From assembly GCF_014647235.1 (NCBI RefSeq), contig NZ_BMOU01000003.1:372001-436000 (forward strand): a stretch of 64,000 bases of DNA, in the 5' to 3' direction. A program made the position numbers and the translations under genes. Numbering within the stretch: position 1 is the first letter of the stretch; each line of letters opens with the position of its first letter. This document shows positions 1 through 8,818 of this stretch, piece by piece. The stretch comes from Haloarcula pellucida (GTDB lineage: Archaea; Halobacteriota; Halobacteria; Halobacteriales; Haloarculaceae). The notes beneath the pieces were generated by a model that had not been told where the DNA came from, did not search any database, and saw only the letters and a list, made by a program, of their open reading frames with translations.

Positions 1-1335
1 ACCGACACGCCACCCAACGTCCTCGTCGTGATGTCGGACCAGCAGCGGTGGGACACGCTGGGTGCGTACGGGTGCCCCCACGACCTGACGCCGACCCTCG
101 ACAGCCTCGCCCGTGACGGCACCATCGTCGAGTGCGCGATTACCCCGCAACCGGTCTGTGCGCCGTACAGAGCGGCCTTCCACACCGGGAAGTTCGCGAC
201 GGAGGCGGGCGTCTGGCGCGAGGGGTTGGCTATCGACCCCGACGAGACGACGCTCGCCAACTGGTTCGCGGACGCCGGCTACGACGTCGGGTTCGTCGGC
301 AACTGGCACGTCGGGGGCACCTTCGACGTACCCGTCCCCGACGAGATGCGCGGCGGCTACGAGGACTTCTGGCGGGCAGCAGACGTCCCGGAGTTCACCT
401 CACGACCGACCGAAGGATACCTGTACGACGAGGACGGAGCGGAGGCCCCGTTCGACACCTACCGCACCGACGCCTTCGTCGACTTCGCGCTGGACGCGCT
501 GGACGCGCTCTCAGAGCCGTTCTTCCTCGTCGTCTCGCTGGTCGAACCCCACCACCAGAACGATATGTGGACCTTCGTCGCGCCCGAGGGGTACGCCGAG
601 CGCTACGACAAGAACCCCCACGTACCGGCCGACCTCCAGAACTGCCCGGGGGACTGGTACAGCGAACTGCCCGACTACTACGGGATGGTAAGACGGGTGG
701 ACGAGGCGATGGGGCGGCTCATCCAGCGACTTCGTGACCTCGGCATCCGCGACGACACCGTCTTCGCGTACACGTCCGACCACGGGAACCACTTCCGTAC
801 GCGCCCGGGCGAGTACAAGCGGTCGCCACACGACTCGGCCGTCCGCGTGCCGCTGCTGTTCAGCGGCCCCGGCTTCGAGGGCGGTGGCCGAATCGAACGG
901 GTGGTCAGCGCTATCGACCTCCCGCCGACGCTGCTCGATGCCGCCGGGATAGACGTTCCAGACGAGTTCCAGGGGGATAGCCTCCTCCCGGTGATTCGCG
1001 GCGCCGAACCCGACGAGGGCGGGGAGGCGTTCGTCCAGATAAGCGAATCACAGATGGGCCGTGCCCTGCGGACGGACCGATGGAAGTACGCCGTCGCCGC
1101 GTCGAAAGAGACCGGCTGGCGCGGCGGCAACGGTGAACCCGCCAGCGATTGCTACGTCGAGCGGTACCTCTATGACCTCCGTCGGGACCCGATAGAGCGA
1201 ATCAATCTCGCCGGCCGACCGAACTACCGCGACGTGGCCGACCGACTGCAGCGACGACTGCTCGACCACATCGAGACCGTCGAAGGGGACAGGCCGACGA
1301 TCAAACAACTCGAACGAGGATACAAGGAGTACTGA
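1..1335 (+). CDS. Sulfatase family hydrolase, 5' end outside window
   Basis: Arylsulfatase/phosphonate-hydrolase-like enzyme predicted to cleave sulfate (or phosphate) esters. The frame is open from base 1, so the N-terminus lies upstream. The metal-binding start motif MSDQQRWDTLG is at about 31-63. The nucleophile motif C-A-P-Y-R begins at 157; this Cys is the one normally converted to formylglycine, although the usual C-x-P-S-R has Tyr for Ser. A second metal site, TSDHGNH, is near 772-792. The C-terminus is complete (about 445 visible residues). The nearest gene downstream is a weak small membrane ORF. The substrate cannot be deduced. Family call is firm; activity is inferred. Confidence 0.88.
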   Translation, partial: TDTPPNVLVVMSDQQRWDTLGAYGCPHDLTPTLDSLARDGTIVECAITPQPVCAPYRAAFHTGKFATEAGVWREGLAIDPDETTLANWFADAGYDVGFVGNWHVGGTFDVPVPDEMRGGYEDFWRAADVPEFTSRPTEGYLYDEDGAEAPFDTYRTDAFVDFALDALDALSEPFFLVVSLVEPHHQNDMWTFVAPEGYAERYDKNPHVPADLQNCPGDWYSELPDYYGMVRRVDEAMGRLIQRLRDLGIRDDTVFAYTSDHGNHFRTRPGEYKRSPHDSAVRVPLLFSGPGFEGGGRIERVVSAIDLPPTLLDAAGIDVPDEFQGDSLLPVIRGAEPDEGGEAFVQISESQMGRALRTDRWKYAVAASKETGWRGGNGEPASDCYVERYLYDLRRDPIERINLAGRPNYRDVADRLQRRLLDHIETVEGDRPTIKQLERGYKEY

Positions 1336-1601
1336 CCGCGGCCACGGGACAGTCGGACAAGACGAGCGGTACGGCCCGTTCGCAGGCCGAGACGGCCACC
1401 GACTGGCACCTGCGATATCTCTTCGCCGCCGGTGGGTGCTTCCTGACGATTGCAGCGGTGTCGAACGGACCGCTGTCAGACTCCCTGTTGTCGGGGGCGA
1501 ACGTCGGCGTCGTCGTCGCGATGGTGTTTACGCTGCTCGCGGTCAGCCACTGGGCGACCGAGTCGTCGGAGACGGCCGGGGTCGCGATTCGGAGTCCGTG
1601 A
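1332..1601 (+). CDS. Possible small two-helix membrane protein without a clear start
   Basis: An open frame overlaps the sulfatase stop and ends at TGA 1599-1601. The translation includes DWHLRYLFAAGGCFLTIA and VGVVVAMVFTLLAVSHWATE, which look like two membrane helices. There is no ATG at the 5' end; a non-standard start or coupling to the sulfatase would be needed. Similar short membrane proteins often trail larger haloarchaeal genes, but I recognise no family. It overlaps a minus-strand reading frame at 1543-1721, so at most one of the two is likely real. Confidence 0.3.
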   Translation: MTAATGQSDKTSGTARSQAETATDWHLRYLFAAGGCFLTIAAVSNGPLSDSLLSGANVGVVVAMVFTLLAVSHWATESSETAGVAIRSP

Positions 1602-2036
1602 CTTCCTCGACCGTACAGACGATGGCCTCCCGACCGTCGGAGACGCGGACGACGAGCCCCTCGTTTCGGGCGTATCCGATAGGCGATTCACCGTCGGTTT
1701 CGGCCGCGGGAGGCAGGCGCTGCTATAGTAACAATTGAAACGATTCACACACCGACCGCACTGCCTCGTGCGGTCGGGTGTGCATTGATTTTCAATGGCT
1801 ACTATAGTCTGTCGCCGAGACCCACCAGCGGCGTTCGCACGACGTCGCTCTCAGAACCGGACCGGGTCCGACCCGCGTCTCACGCTGTCGTCGACGGCGT
1901 CCCCGAGACGAACGAGTCGGCAACGGCCGGCAGGTTGAACCGCCACGAAGACGCGATAGAACAGCGCCAAAATGTATAAAATTACATTATTTTGGCCCAA
2001 AAATATTAAGTCTCGTGACGTTATTTGTCGCCACGT
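1602..2036. other. Intergenic stretch with MITE and possible disrupted minus-strand gene
   Basis: Apart from the MITE at 1723-1807, the minus strand left of it (1721 down to 1543) reads as an acidic, protein-like tail (for example ESPIGYARNEGLVVRVSD) that starts abruptly at the element, whose TAG closes the frame upstream. This could be the 3' part of a gene split by the element. The right flank (1808-1960) has no clear matching N-terminal part. AT-rich promoter DNA for the next gene occupies 1966-2036. Confidence 0.35.
1723..1807 (+). mobile_element. Palindromic MITE, copy 1
   Basis: An 85-bp element bounded by CTATAGTA and TACTATAG, with subterminal ATTGAAA/TTTCAAT arms and a central GC-rich inverted repeat (ACACACCGACCGCAC against GTGCGGTCGGGTGTGC). 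Nearly identical copies lie at 23264-23349 and, reversed, at 63613-63698. It is non-coding, so it is a MITE that would be mobilised in trans by a transposase absent from this window. The parent IS is not identified. Confidence 0.85.
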
Positions 2037-3233
2037 ATGGAAGAAGACCATACAAGTCGACGAGACGTTCTGCGGGGTATCGGTGGCGTCGGACTCACGG
2101 GAGCGGCACTCACTGCCGTCGGGTCGGCGGCGGCACAGGGGAAGGCACCAGTCAAGAAGGCGACTGCTCGCAAGACCGCCCGTGCTGCGGCGGACTACTA
2201 CGGCGACACCGAGGAGTTCGGTGAGTGGAGTGCAAGCGGGGTCAAAGCCCCGACGCTGTTCTACACGGACGTTCAGGACGGCGGGTCGACGACGCACGTC
2301 CCCCGGTCGTGGGTGTTCCCCATCGAGAACCGTGGCGAGGACGTGGGGTACATCAACGTCAGTGCCCGACAGACGGAGCAACCGATACTGACGTTCGGTG
2401 CGAATCGGGCCCCACAGCGGCGACTCGCAGACGCGAAACGCAAGACGCCCGCGAGCCCGAAATCCATCACCGGTCGGTTCCTCTACCGCGGCGGCGTCGA
2501 GTACTTGGTCGAATCGACGGACGTGGGTGCCGTGGACCTCCGAAGCGGAAAGCCAAAGCAACCGAAGCCAGTCGCCGACCTCGAGACACTGCTGCCCACG
2601 GGGAAGCGAAACGACAGCGGCGCAAAGGAACAGACCAGTCAAGAAGACTGGTCCGGCGATACCGACGACGAGGTGTACGGCGTGCCGAACTGGACGGAAC
2701 ACGACGCCGGGAACGCGAACTCGACGAGCATCGGCAGCGGTGACGACAGTTGGGACTCCTGGGACGGCTGCGTTCCGATAGCAGCCTCGATGGTTCTGGG
2801 CTTCCACGAGAACCTAGACGACAGCGACGACGACGCTCGCGAATCGCTCATCGACCGACTGCACATGGAGATGGACACGGGCGACGGGAGCCTCTGTTCG
2901 TACTGCACGTACTGGAGTAACATCCCGAGCGGGATAGAGAACTACTCCAGCGGGTCACACTCCTACAGCGCGGAGAACATCCACTCCGGGTTCAAGGGGA
3001 ACGTCAAGACGCAGATCTCGAACGACAACCCCTTCATGCTCAACATGGAGAACGGTCCCTACACCGACAAGGGCGAGGGCCACTCCGTCTGTGGTATCGG
3101 CTACCGGGAAGAATCCTGTGGCTGGTTCTGCAGTGACATGTACTACAAGGTCCACAACGGCTACGACGACAGCCCGGACCTCGTCACCCACGGCGCCTGG
3201 GGCGACGTCTGCATCACGAAGGTCACGACCTAG
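2037..3233 (+). CDS. Tat-secreted C39-like cysteine peptidase
   Basis: Predicted extracellular papain-fold (C39_2-like) protein. It starts with a Tat signal (SRRDVLRGIGG, then a hydrophobic stretch ending in SAAAQG). After a middle domain of about 200 residues comes the catalytic-type motif DGCVPIAASMVLGFHE (Cys near 245) and EGHSVCGIGY (His near 349). The last third is Cys-rich (about seven Cys), suggesting disulfides outside the cell. The ATG at 2037 is preferred over TTG 2025 because a TATA-like AAATATTA at about 2001-2008 sits 29-36 nt upstream, giving a leaderless mRNA. Substrate is unknown; a processing or bacteriocin-type role is only a possibility. Confidence 0.75.
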   Translation: MEEDHTSRRDVLRGIGGVGLTGAALTAVGSAAAQGKAPVKKATARKTARAAADYYGDTEEFGEWSASGVKAPTLFYTDVQDGGSTTHVPRSWVFPIENRGEDVGYINVSARQTEQPILTFGANRAPQRRLADAKRKTPASPKSITGRFLYRGGVEYLVESTDVGAVDLRSGKPKQPKPVADLETLLPTGKRNDSGAKEQTSQEDWSGDTDDEVYGVPNWTEHDAGNANSTSIGSGDDSWDSWDGCVPIAASMVLGFHENLDDSDDDARESLIDRLHMEMDTGDGSLCSYCTYWSNIPSGIENYSSGSHSYSAENIHSGFKGNVKTQISNDNPFMLNMENGPYTDKGEGHSVCGIGYREESCGWFCSDMYYKVHNGYDDSPDLVTHGAWGDVCITKVTT

Positions 3234-3277
3234 CCAGAGCGGCCCTAGCAGACGTTCAGGAGAGGTCGTCGCAGCGG

Positions 3278-3700
3278 TCAGGCGAACTCGTCGGCGAAGA
3301 CGATGTTTTTGGCGGCGTTGTACAGGACGTGGAGGCCGCCGTCGCTATCGGCGGTCCACGTCGCCGTTTCGGACGGCCCGCCGTCTACGGAGACCGAGAC
3401 GTCGTAGTCGGCGTCGAACACGACCTCGTTGTTGAATCGCTTCGTTTCGGCGGACGCGAGGTCGACCGTCGTCTCTATCCGTGCCTCGTCACCGTCGGCG
3501 TCCGCCGCCGCGACGCGAACCGAGATGGTGGCGGCACCGTCCCGGAGGTTGTGGAGGTAGATGTCTGCCGCTCCGCGACTCGAAGCGTTCGACTCGTTGG
3601 TTCCGGTGGTTCCGTTGGCGTCGAGGGCGGAGCATCCCGACGCGACTGTGAGCGTCGTCGCGGCGAGGGATCCGAGCAGGGACCGACGGTTCAGTGGCAT
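3278..3700 (-). CDS. Small Tat lipoprotein, conserved haloarchaeal type
   Basis: A 140-residue exported lipoprotein. It begins MPLNRRSLLGSLAATTLTV and has the lipobox Cys in ASGCSAL, so it is probably Tat-translocated and lipid-anchored. The mature part is about 100 residues and beta-rich, with no catalytic motif I recognise. The chosen start is the internal ATG at 3700, where the signal peptide begins; upstream codons in frame read like non-coding sequence. It is divergent from the AI-2E-type permease at 3872. Function unknown. Confidence 0.7.
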   Translation of the reverse strand: MPLNRRSLLGSLAATTLTVASGCSALDANGTTGTNESNASSRGAADIYLHNLRDGAATISVRVAAADADGDEARIETTVDLASAETKRFNNEVVFDADYDVSVSVDGGPSETATWTADSDGGLHVLYNAAKNIVFADEFA

Positions 3701-3871
3701 AATCCGTTCGAACAATCGATCCAGTCGGTGAAAAGATTGTCCCCCGAACGCCCCTGTTCTGTCGACGTCGAGTCGGCACGTCTCGCCCTCGGCCCCGGCC
3801 GAGAGAACCCAGTGGCAACTACTCGGATACCTGTCCGCAGATTTATGTGTCGTTCCCTGATGGTAGTTCGT

Positions 3872-4972
3872 ATGGACGAGAAACGTCTCGTTGTCGCCCT
3901 GTTTGGCCTCCTCGTCACCGTCGTCGTCAGCCTCCTCGCGTACCAGTTCATCGCACCGCTTACGGTCTCTGTCTTCCTCTACTACTCGACGCGCCGCTTT
4001 CATAAATCACTCCGCCGACTCAGACTGCCGGCGAGAGTCCGCGCCGTCGTCGTCATGGCGTCGCTCGCCCTCCCCTTGCTCCTGCTCGTGAGTTATGCCG
4101 TGGTCCTCCTCGTCCTCGAAGCCCGGCAGTTCGTCGAGCAGTACGAACTCGTCAGCGTGGCCGCGACGCACGTCGACTGGCTCGGACAGTTCGAGTCGAT
4201 ACCCGACCTCACTGTCCAGGGCCTCTACGAGGCCTATCAGTCCGGTCAGTTGTCGCCGCTGGTCGAGTTCCTCGGCAACCACGCGACGCTGTTGACATCG
4301 GTCGTCTCGAACTTCTTTCTCAACCTCTTTGTCACCGTCATCGTCACCTACTACCTCCTGCTCGACGGCCGACGCATCCGGGAGTGGCTCTTGCGGTTCG
4401 ACGACGGTGCGATCATCCGCGAGTACCTCGAAGCCGTCGACGAGGAACTCGAAGCGGTCCTGTTCGGGAACCTCCTGAACGTCCTCGCGATTTCGCTCAT
4501 CGCTATCGCCGCCTTCTCGGGGTACAACGCGCTGGTCCCGGCGGCCGCCGAAGTCCCCTACCCGGCGCTGGCCGGTGCCCTGACCGGAATCGCGAGCCTC
4601 ATTCCCGTCGTCGGGATGAAAATCGTCTATCTGCCGCTTACGGCCATCACCGCCCTTCCGGTGGTCCTCGGGAGCGACTCCTCGCTGCTGGTGTACGTGC
4701 TGACCTTCCTCGGGGTCGCGGTGATCGTCGTCGACACCATCCCCGACTTGCTGTTGCGGCCGTTGCTGAGCGGCGAGAACACCCACGTCGGCCTCTTGAT
4801 GCTGGCGTACACGCTTGGCCCCGTCGTCCTCGGGTTCTACGGGCTCTTTTTCGCGCCGATACTGCTCGTCGTCGGACTGACCTTCGCCAACACGGCACTC
4901 CCCCGGCTCCTCGGCGCGGACGACCCCGACGGACTCCACCCCGACCAGTTGCGACTCGACGACTTCCGGTGA
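3872..4972 (+). CDS. AI-2E family (PerM/UPF0118) membrane transporter
   Basis: An integral membrane protein of 366 residues with an N-terminal helix pair, a long soluble segment (about residues 95-145), then five or six further helices, the typical AI-2E-family layout. The family includes exporters and Na+/H+ antiporters; the substrate is not predictable here. The ATG at 3872 is chosen because the membrane protein begins there and a TATA-like ATTTATGT at about 3840 lies some 30 nt upstream (leaderless). The longer upstream frame is antisense to the lipoprotein gene. Confidence 0.85.
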   Translation: MDEKRLVVALFGLLVTVVVSLLAYQFIAPLTVSVFLYYSTRRFHKSLRRLRLPARVRAVVVMASLALPLLLLVSYAVVLLVLEARQFVEQYELVSVAATHVDWLGQFESIPDLTVQGLYEAYQSGQLSPLVEFLGNHATLLTSVVSNFFLNLFVTVIVTYYLLLDGRRIREWLLRFDDGAIIREYLEAVDEELEAVLFGNLLNVLAISLIAIAAFSGYNALVPAAAEVPYPALAGALTGIASLIPVVGMKIVYLPLTAITALPVVLGSDSSLLVYVLTFLGVAVIVVDTIPDLLLRPLLSGENTHVGLLMLAYTLGPVVLGFYGLFFAPILLVVGLTFANTALPRLLGADDPDGLHPDQLRLDDFR

Positions 4973-5039
4973 CCGGCGGCCCGGCATAACTCGGGGGAGC
5001 CGTCACGTAGCGCTGGGACCCGTCGTATCGGCTACTGGA

Positions 5040-5336
5040 TCAGAGCGAGACGTCTTCGCTGCGAGCGTCCGTGACGCCGGACTCGATACCCGCTCTGTCG
5101 TCGTAGTACTTCCGGCCGATGAACCCGTCTTCGAGGTTCCCGACGAGCGACGTATAGAGTTCGTCCGGCGAGTGGTAGGTGTCTTCGTCGGTGCGATTCA
5201 GGATGTCTCTGACAGTGGCCACGTCGCCCGCGGGCGTCGACAACTCCACGTCACCTAACTGCCCGACTACGGTCGTCCGGTCGGTGGGGAAATCAAACGC
5301 TTGCTCGAACAGTTGGAGGGTTTCGGAGTAACGCAT
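5040..5336 (-). CDS. DUF5789-like small haloarchaeal protein
   Basis: A 98-residue acidic soluble protein. The pattern LGDVELSTPAGDVATVRDIL...YHSPDELYTSLVGN...GRKYYDDR resembles the DUF5789/DUF2795-like haloarchaeal family, in which a short beta segment is followed by helices and a terminal GRK(x)Y. No catalytic residues are evident. A T/A-rich promoter element (about 5358-5368) lies 25-30 nt upstream of its ATG. Function unknown. Confidence 0.65.
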   Translation of the reverse strand: MRYSETLQLFEQAFDFPTDRTTVVGQLGDVELSTPAGDVATVRDILNRTDEDTYHSPDELYTSLVGNLEDGFIGRKYYDDRAGIESGVTDARSEDVSL

Positions 5337-5442
5337 CGGTACTGACCAATCGAATCCTTAATCAAAAAAGATTATGGATTTGGTCGCCCAAGGCACGCCC
5401 GAACGGAACGCTACCGGTGAGCAGTGCCGGCGGACCCGGTCG

Positions 5443-6504
5443 TCAGAACTCGTCGATGACGGGGATGCCGACGGTTTCGAACTCCGTCATCGACGCGAGT
5501 TTCTCGCCGGTCTGGTCGAGCGACACCGTCTCGGAGACCATCGCCGCCGGGTCGATTTTCCCGTGTGCCAGCATCCGGAATATCTCGTCGTAGCGGGGAC
5601 GCGGCATCCCGATGGTCCCGATAAACTGGAGTTCGTTGGCGACCATCAGGTCGGTGGGAAGCGAGACTTCGCCGCCCTCCTCGCTCGACGTGAGCCCGAT
5701 CTGGAGGTGCTGGCCGCGTTTCCGAAGGCACCGGACCGAGTTCCGACACGTCTCGGCGATGCCGAGTGCGTCGACGGAGATATCGGCGCCGCCGTCCGTA
5801 ATCGCCGCCACTTCCTCGGGCACGTCTTCGACCGCGTTCGCGTTCACCGTTTCGACGGCGCCCAGTCCGGCGGCGACGTCCAGTTTCTCGTCGAACAGGT
5901 CGACGGCGACGACGTTTGCGCCCACCGCATCGGCGATGTGGACGGCAGACAGACCGACCCCGCCACACCCGTGGACAGCGACCCAGTCGCCGGCGGTGAC
6001 GTCCGCCCGGTGGACGAGCGCGTGAAAGGCGGTCATGAACCGACAACCGAGACCGGCCATATCAATGGGGGCGACGCCGTCCGGGAGGCGGACGACGTTG
6101 AAGTCGGCCCACGGGACGTGGAACTGTTCACCGAACGCGCCCGGCGATTCGGGGGCCAGACCCAGTGGAAGGCGGTTGTCACAGAGGTTCGAGTGGCCGT
6201 TACGACACGAGGGACACGTCCCGTCGCCGAGGTTGAACGGAACGGTGACGCGGTCGCCCTCGCGTACTTGTTCGACGTCTTCGCCGACGTCGACGACCAC
6301 ACCCGCGGGTTCGTGTCCCAGTACGTGGCCGTCTTCTAACCCCCTCGACTCCCAGAGCGGGTCGCCCTGCCACGCGTGCCAGTCGCTCCGGCAGATGCCA
6401 CACACCTCGGTTTCGACGACGACTCCCTCGGGGTCCGGTTCGGGTGCGTCGATATCCCTGACCGCCAGTGGTCGTCCGTGCCCAGTAAACACTGCTGCGC
6501 GCAT
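5443..6504 (-). CDS. Zinc-dependent medium-chain alcohol dehydrogenase
   Basis: MDR-family NAD(P)-dependent dehydrogenase of 353 residues, close to family length. Visible: catalytic zinc ligands C35 (VCGIC) and H64-E65 (GHEPAG), the nucleotide-binding GCGGVG motif near 175-180, and an Asp at the end of the second strand (VAVDLFDEK) that favours NAD. The structural zinc lobe reads DGTCPSCRNGHSNLC: only three Cys (97, 100, 108), with Asp94 where the first Cys usually sits. It probably oxidises a primary or secondary alcohol; the substrate cannot be told. Monocistronic. Confidence 0.88.
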   Translation of the reverse strand: MRAAVFTGHGRPLAVRDIDAPEPDPEGVVVETEVCGICRSDWHAWQGDPLWESRGLEDGHVLGHEPAGVVVDVGEDVEQVREGDRVTVPFNLGDGTCPSCRNGHSNLCDNRLPLGLAPESPGAFGEQFHVPWADFNVVRLPDGVAPIDMAGLGCRFMTAFHALVHRADVTAGDWVAVHGCGGVGLSAVHIADAVGANVVAVDLFDEKLDVAAGLGAVETVNANAVEDVPEEVAAITDGGADISVDALGIAETCRNSVRCLRKRGQHLQIGLTSSEEGGEVSLPTDLMVANELQFIGTIGMPRPRYDEIFRMLAHGKIDPAAMVSETVSLDQTGEKLASMTEFETVGIPVIDEF

Positions 6505-6673
6505 AGTACCATATCAATCGTTGACATTCAGCATAATCGTGTGGGTGGGCTGGCACGCTGACCGAGCGCCCCGACGTTCGGGACGGCGTCGTTTCGACCG
6601 TATCGAGAGCGCGACGGAGACGGTCTCCGCCAAGTCTCTCCCAGCGACTCGGCTGTGACCGGACAGAGCGGTG

Positions 6674-6823
6674 TTAGACGACGGCCGCGACCCAATCGGC
6701 CGTGACGAACTTGTGCCGACAGCCCTCACAGAGTTCCATCTCCATGACCTCGCCAGTCGCGAGGTGGACGTGGTACCGCTGTGTCGGCAGGTCTTCATCA
6801 CAGTTAGCACACCTCACGGGCAT
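6674..6823 (-). CDS. Small zinc-finger protein (49 aa)
   Basis: Starting from the ATG at 6823, the protein begins MPVRCANCDEDLPTQRYHVH and contains two CxxC pairs (CANC and CEGC) that can bind one zinc. The upstream in-frame TTG at 6916 would add an unlikely Arg-rich leader. Such short zinc-ribbon proteins are common in haloarchaea and usually act as regulators or adaptors, but no specific role is visible. It diverges from another zinc-ribbon microprotein at 6944. Confidence 0.7.
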   Translation of the reverse strand: MPVRCANCDEDLPTQRYHVHLATGEVMEMELCEGCRHKFVTADWVAAVV

Positions 6824-6943
6824 GTTCGGTGCTACGCGTCCGGTCGTGATAGATATTCGCACGCTAATACGTTCCGCCGGTCGCTGTCGGACCGGATGTG
6901 AACGCCGCTCACGCAACGACTATATGTAATCGAGCGTGATTGT

Positions 6944-7063
6944 ATGCTGATGGAACACGTACGCTACGACTGTATCCGCTGCAGCAGTAAGCTGAGCTAT
7001 CAGACCACGAAACACACCGGCTGTCCGGACTGCGGATTCCTGCCTCCGCACAGCGCCGACTGA
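6944..7063 (+). CDS. Zinc-ribbon microprotein (39 aa)
   Basis: A 39-codon ORF, ATG 6944 to TGA 7061-7063, beginning MLMEHVRYDCIRC. It carries CIRC and CPDC pairs spaced to chelate one zinc. A TATA-like TATATGTAAT at 6921-6930 lies about 20 nt upstream, supporting leaderless transcription. It faces away from the 49-aa zinc finger at 6674-6823, giving a divergent pair of tiny zinc proteins. I infer a regulatory or protein-contact role; none is proven. Confidence 0.6.
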   Translation: MLMEHVRYDCIRCSSKLSYQTTKHTGCPDCGFLPPHSAD

Positions 7064-7189
7064 GCGTCGGTCCGACTCGGTCCGAGCGGCGTTCGTCGCC
7101 GTGTGGCCACGGACTGTCAGCGTAAGCCGCACTTTTCGACCTGCGGCCGGTGTTCGGGAGACGAACGGTCCCGCGGTCGCTCGCAGGGG

Positions 7190-8818
7190 TCAGTTACACC
7201 GTTCGCCGAGGCCGGGGGCCCCGTCCTCGACGACGAACGTCGCGTCCGTCCGAATCGGTGCGCCCCTGTCGGTCACGTAGTCGACGACCCGGAATTCGGT
7301 GACCCAGCGGTCCGGCGTCAGCGTACAGCGAGTGTAGCCGCGCCGGCCGTTGTTGTACGCGACGTTCTCGTTCTCTTCGACGACGTATCGGCCGAGCGCG
7401 CCCGCCTCGTCGCTGTCGAAGTCGGTGTACTCGGCCCCGTCGCCGCCCGAGGAGATGGACGTCCCGACGAACTCGGTCCCGATGGTTTCGCCGTCCCGCC
7501 GTGCGCTCGTAATCTCGTTCGCCCAGTTCGAGTGGAAATCGCCCGTCACGACCACCGGGTTCCTGACGTGGTCCTCGAAGGCGTGCTTGACCGTCCGCTG
7601 GTCCGCGGCGTAGCCGTCCCACTGATCCATCCGGTAGCCGTCTTCCGCACCTTCGAGGAAGTCCATCTCCGCGAAGGGGACCTGATTCGCGAGGACGTCC
7701 CACGTCGCCGTCGACGCTTCGAGGGTCTCGACCAACCACGCCTCCTGTCGGTCGCCGAGGATGGTACGGTCCTCGCTGAACCGGGCCTGACACTCGTCGA
7801 CGTTGAACGCGTCGCCACAGGCCTGATCACTTCGATAGAGGCGTGTGTCGAGGACGTCGAACTCGACGAGATCGCCGAAGGCGTAGTTTCGATAGAGCTT
7901 CTGGTCCGGACCGTCCGGTTTCTGGGCCATCCGGAACGGCATGTGCTCGTAGTAGGCTTTGAACGCCGCGGCACGGCGTTCGAGGAGGTCTCTGACGGTC
8001 TGTTCGTCGGGGTCCTGTGGCGTGTCGCCCGCCCAGTTGTTGTCGACTTCGTGGTCGTCGCGGGTGACGAGCCACGGTGCGGAGGCGTGTGCGGCCCGCA
8101 GGTCGGGGTCGGACTTGTACAGACCGTACTGCAGTCGGTAGCGATCGAGTGTCGTCGGCTCGGCCCGGTACGCCTGCGGGACAGACGTGTTCCGGACGCC
8201 GCCGTCCGGGCCGATGCCGTACTCGTAGATGTAGTCACCGAGGTGGACGACGAGGTCGAGTTCGTCCTCGGCCATGTGCGAATACGGCGTGTAGAACCCG
8301 TCGTACCACGCCTGACAGGACGCAAACGCGAACCGGAACTCGTCGGGTATGGCTCCGGGGGCAGGGGCGGTCTTCGTCCGCCCGACGGTGCTACGGTGGC
8401 CACCGGCGCTGAACTGGTAGTAGTACTCGGTGTCCGGGTCGAGATCGCGAACGTCGACGTGGACGGCGTGGGCGTTCTCGGGCCGGGCAAAGACCGTCCC
8501 CGTCTGCACGACCGGGCGCATGTCTGCTGCTTCTGCGACGGTCCACGTGACGGGGACCTTCTTCTCCGGCATCCCGCCACCGCGTTCGAGCGGCGACGGC
8601 GCGAGGCGAGTCCAGAGAATCACGGACTCCGGGAGCGGGTCACCGGAGGCGATGCCGAGAGAGAACGGGTCGCTCGTGAACCGACCGTCGTCGTCGACGG
8701 CCGTGGCGGTCCCCGAACCACCGACGATTGCGAGGGCTGTTGCACCACCGGTCCGCTGGAGGAAGCGGCGGCGACTGTGTGCGTCCGGGTCGGGCGTGGG
8801 TGGATTGTGGGTGTCCAT
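7190..8818 (-). CDS. phoD: PhoD-type alkaline phosphatase/phosphodiesterase
   Basis: Tat-exported metallophosphoesterase of 542 residues. The signal contains SRRRFLQRTGGATALAIVGG. The PhoD N-terminal domain (FSLGIASGDPLPESVILWTRL) is followed by metal-site motifs HLGDYIYEYG, DDHEVDNNWAGD, NQVPFAEMD and VVVTGDFHSNWANE. PhoD enzymes release phosphate from phosphodiesters and monoesters outside the cell, using Ca/Fe. Single gene; the upstream region is AT-rich around 8859-8880. No Pho-box consensus is known to me for this group, so phosphate regulation is only likely by family. Confidence 0.92.
   Translation of the reverse strand: MDTHNPPTPDPDAHSRRRFLQRTGGATALAIVGGSGTATAVDDDGRFTSDPFSLGIASGDPLPESVILWTRLAPSPLERGGGMPEKKVPVTWTVAEAADMRPVVQTGTVFARPENAHAVHVDVRDLDPDTEYYYQFSAGGHRSTVGRTKTAPAPGAIPDEFRFAFASCQAWYDGFYTPYSHMAEDELDLVVHLGDYIYEYGIGPDGGVRNTSVPQAYRAEPTTLDRYRLQYGLYKSDPDLRAAHASAPWLVTRDDHEVDNNWAGDTPQDPDEQTVRDLLERRAAAFKAYYEHMPFRMAQKPDGPDQKLYRNYAFGDLVEFDVLDTRLYRSDQACGDAFNVDECQARFSEDRTILGDRQEAWLVETLEASTATWDVLANQVPFAEMDFLEGAEDGYRMDQWDGYAADQRTVKHAFEDHVRNPVVVTGDFHSNWANEITSARRDGETIGTEFVGTSISSGGDGAEYTDFDSDEAGALGRYVVEENENVAYNNGRRGYTRCTLTPDRWVTEFRVVDYVTDRGAPIRTDATFVVEDGAPGLGERCN

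Noticed and set aside
4007-4987. A 326-codon minus-strand ORF over the AI-2E-type permease
   Set aside because: Glu/Asp/Arg low-complexity translation of a hydrophobic gene read backwards; no family features.
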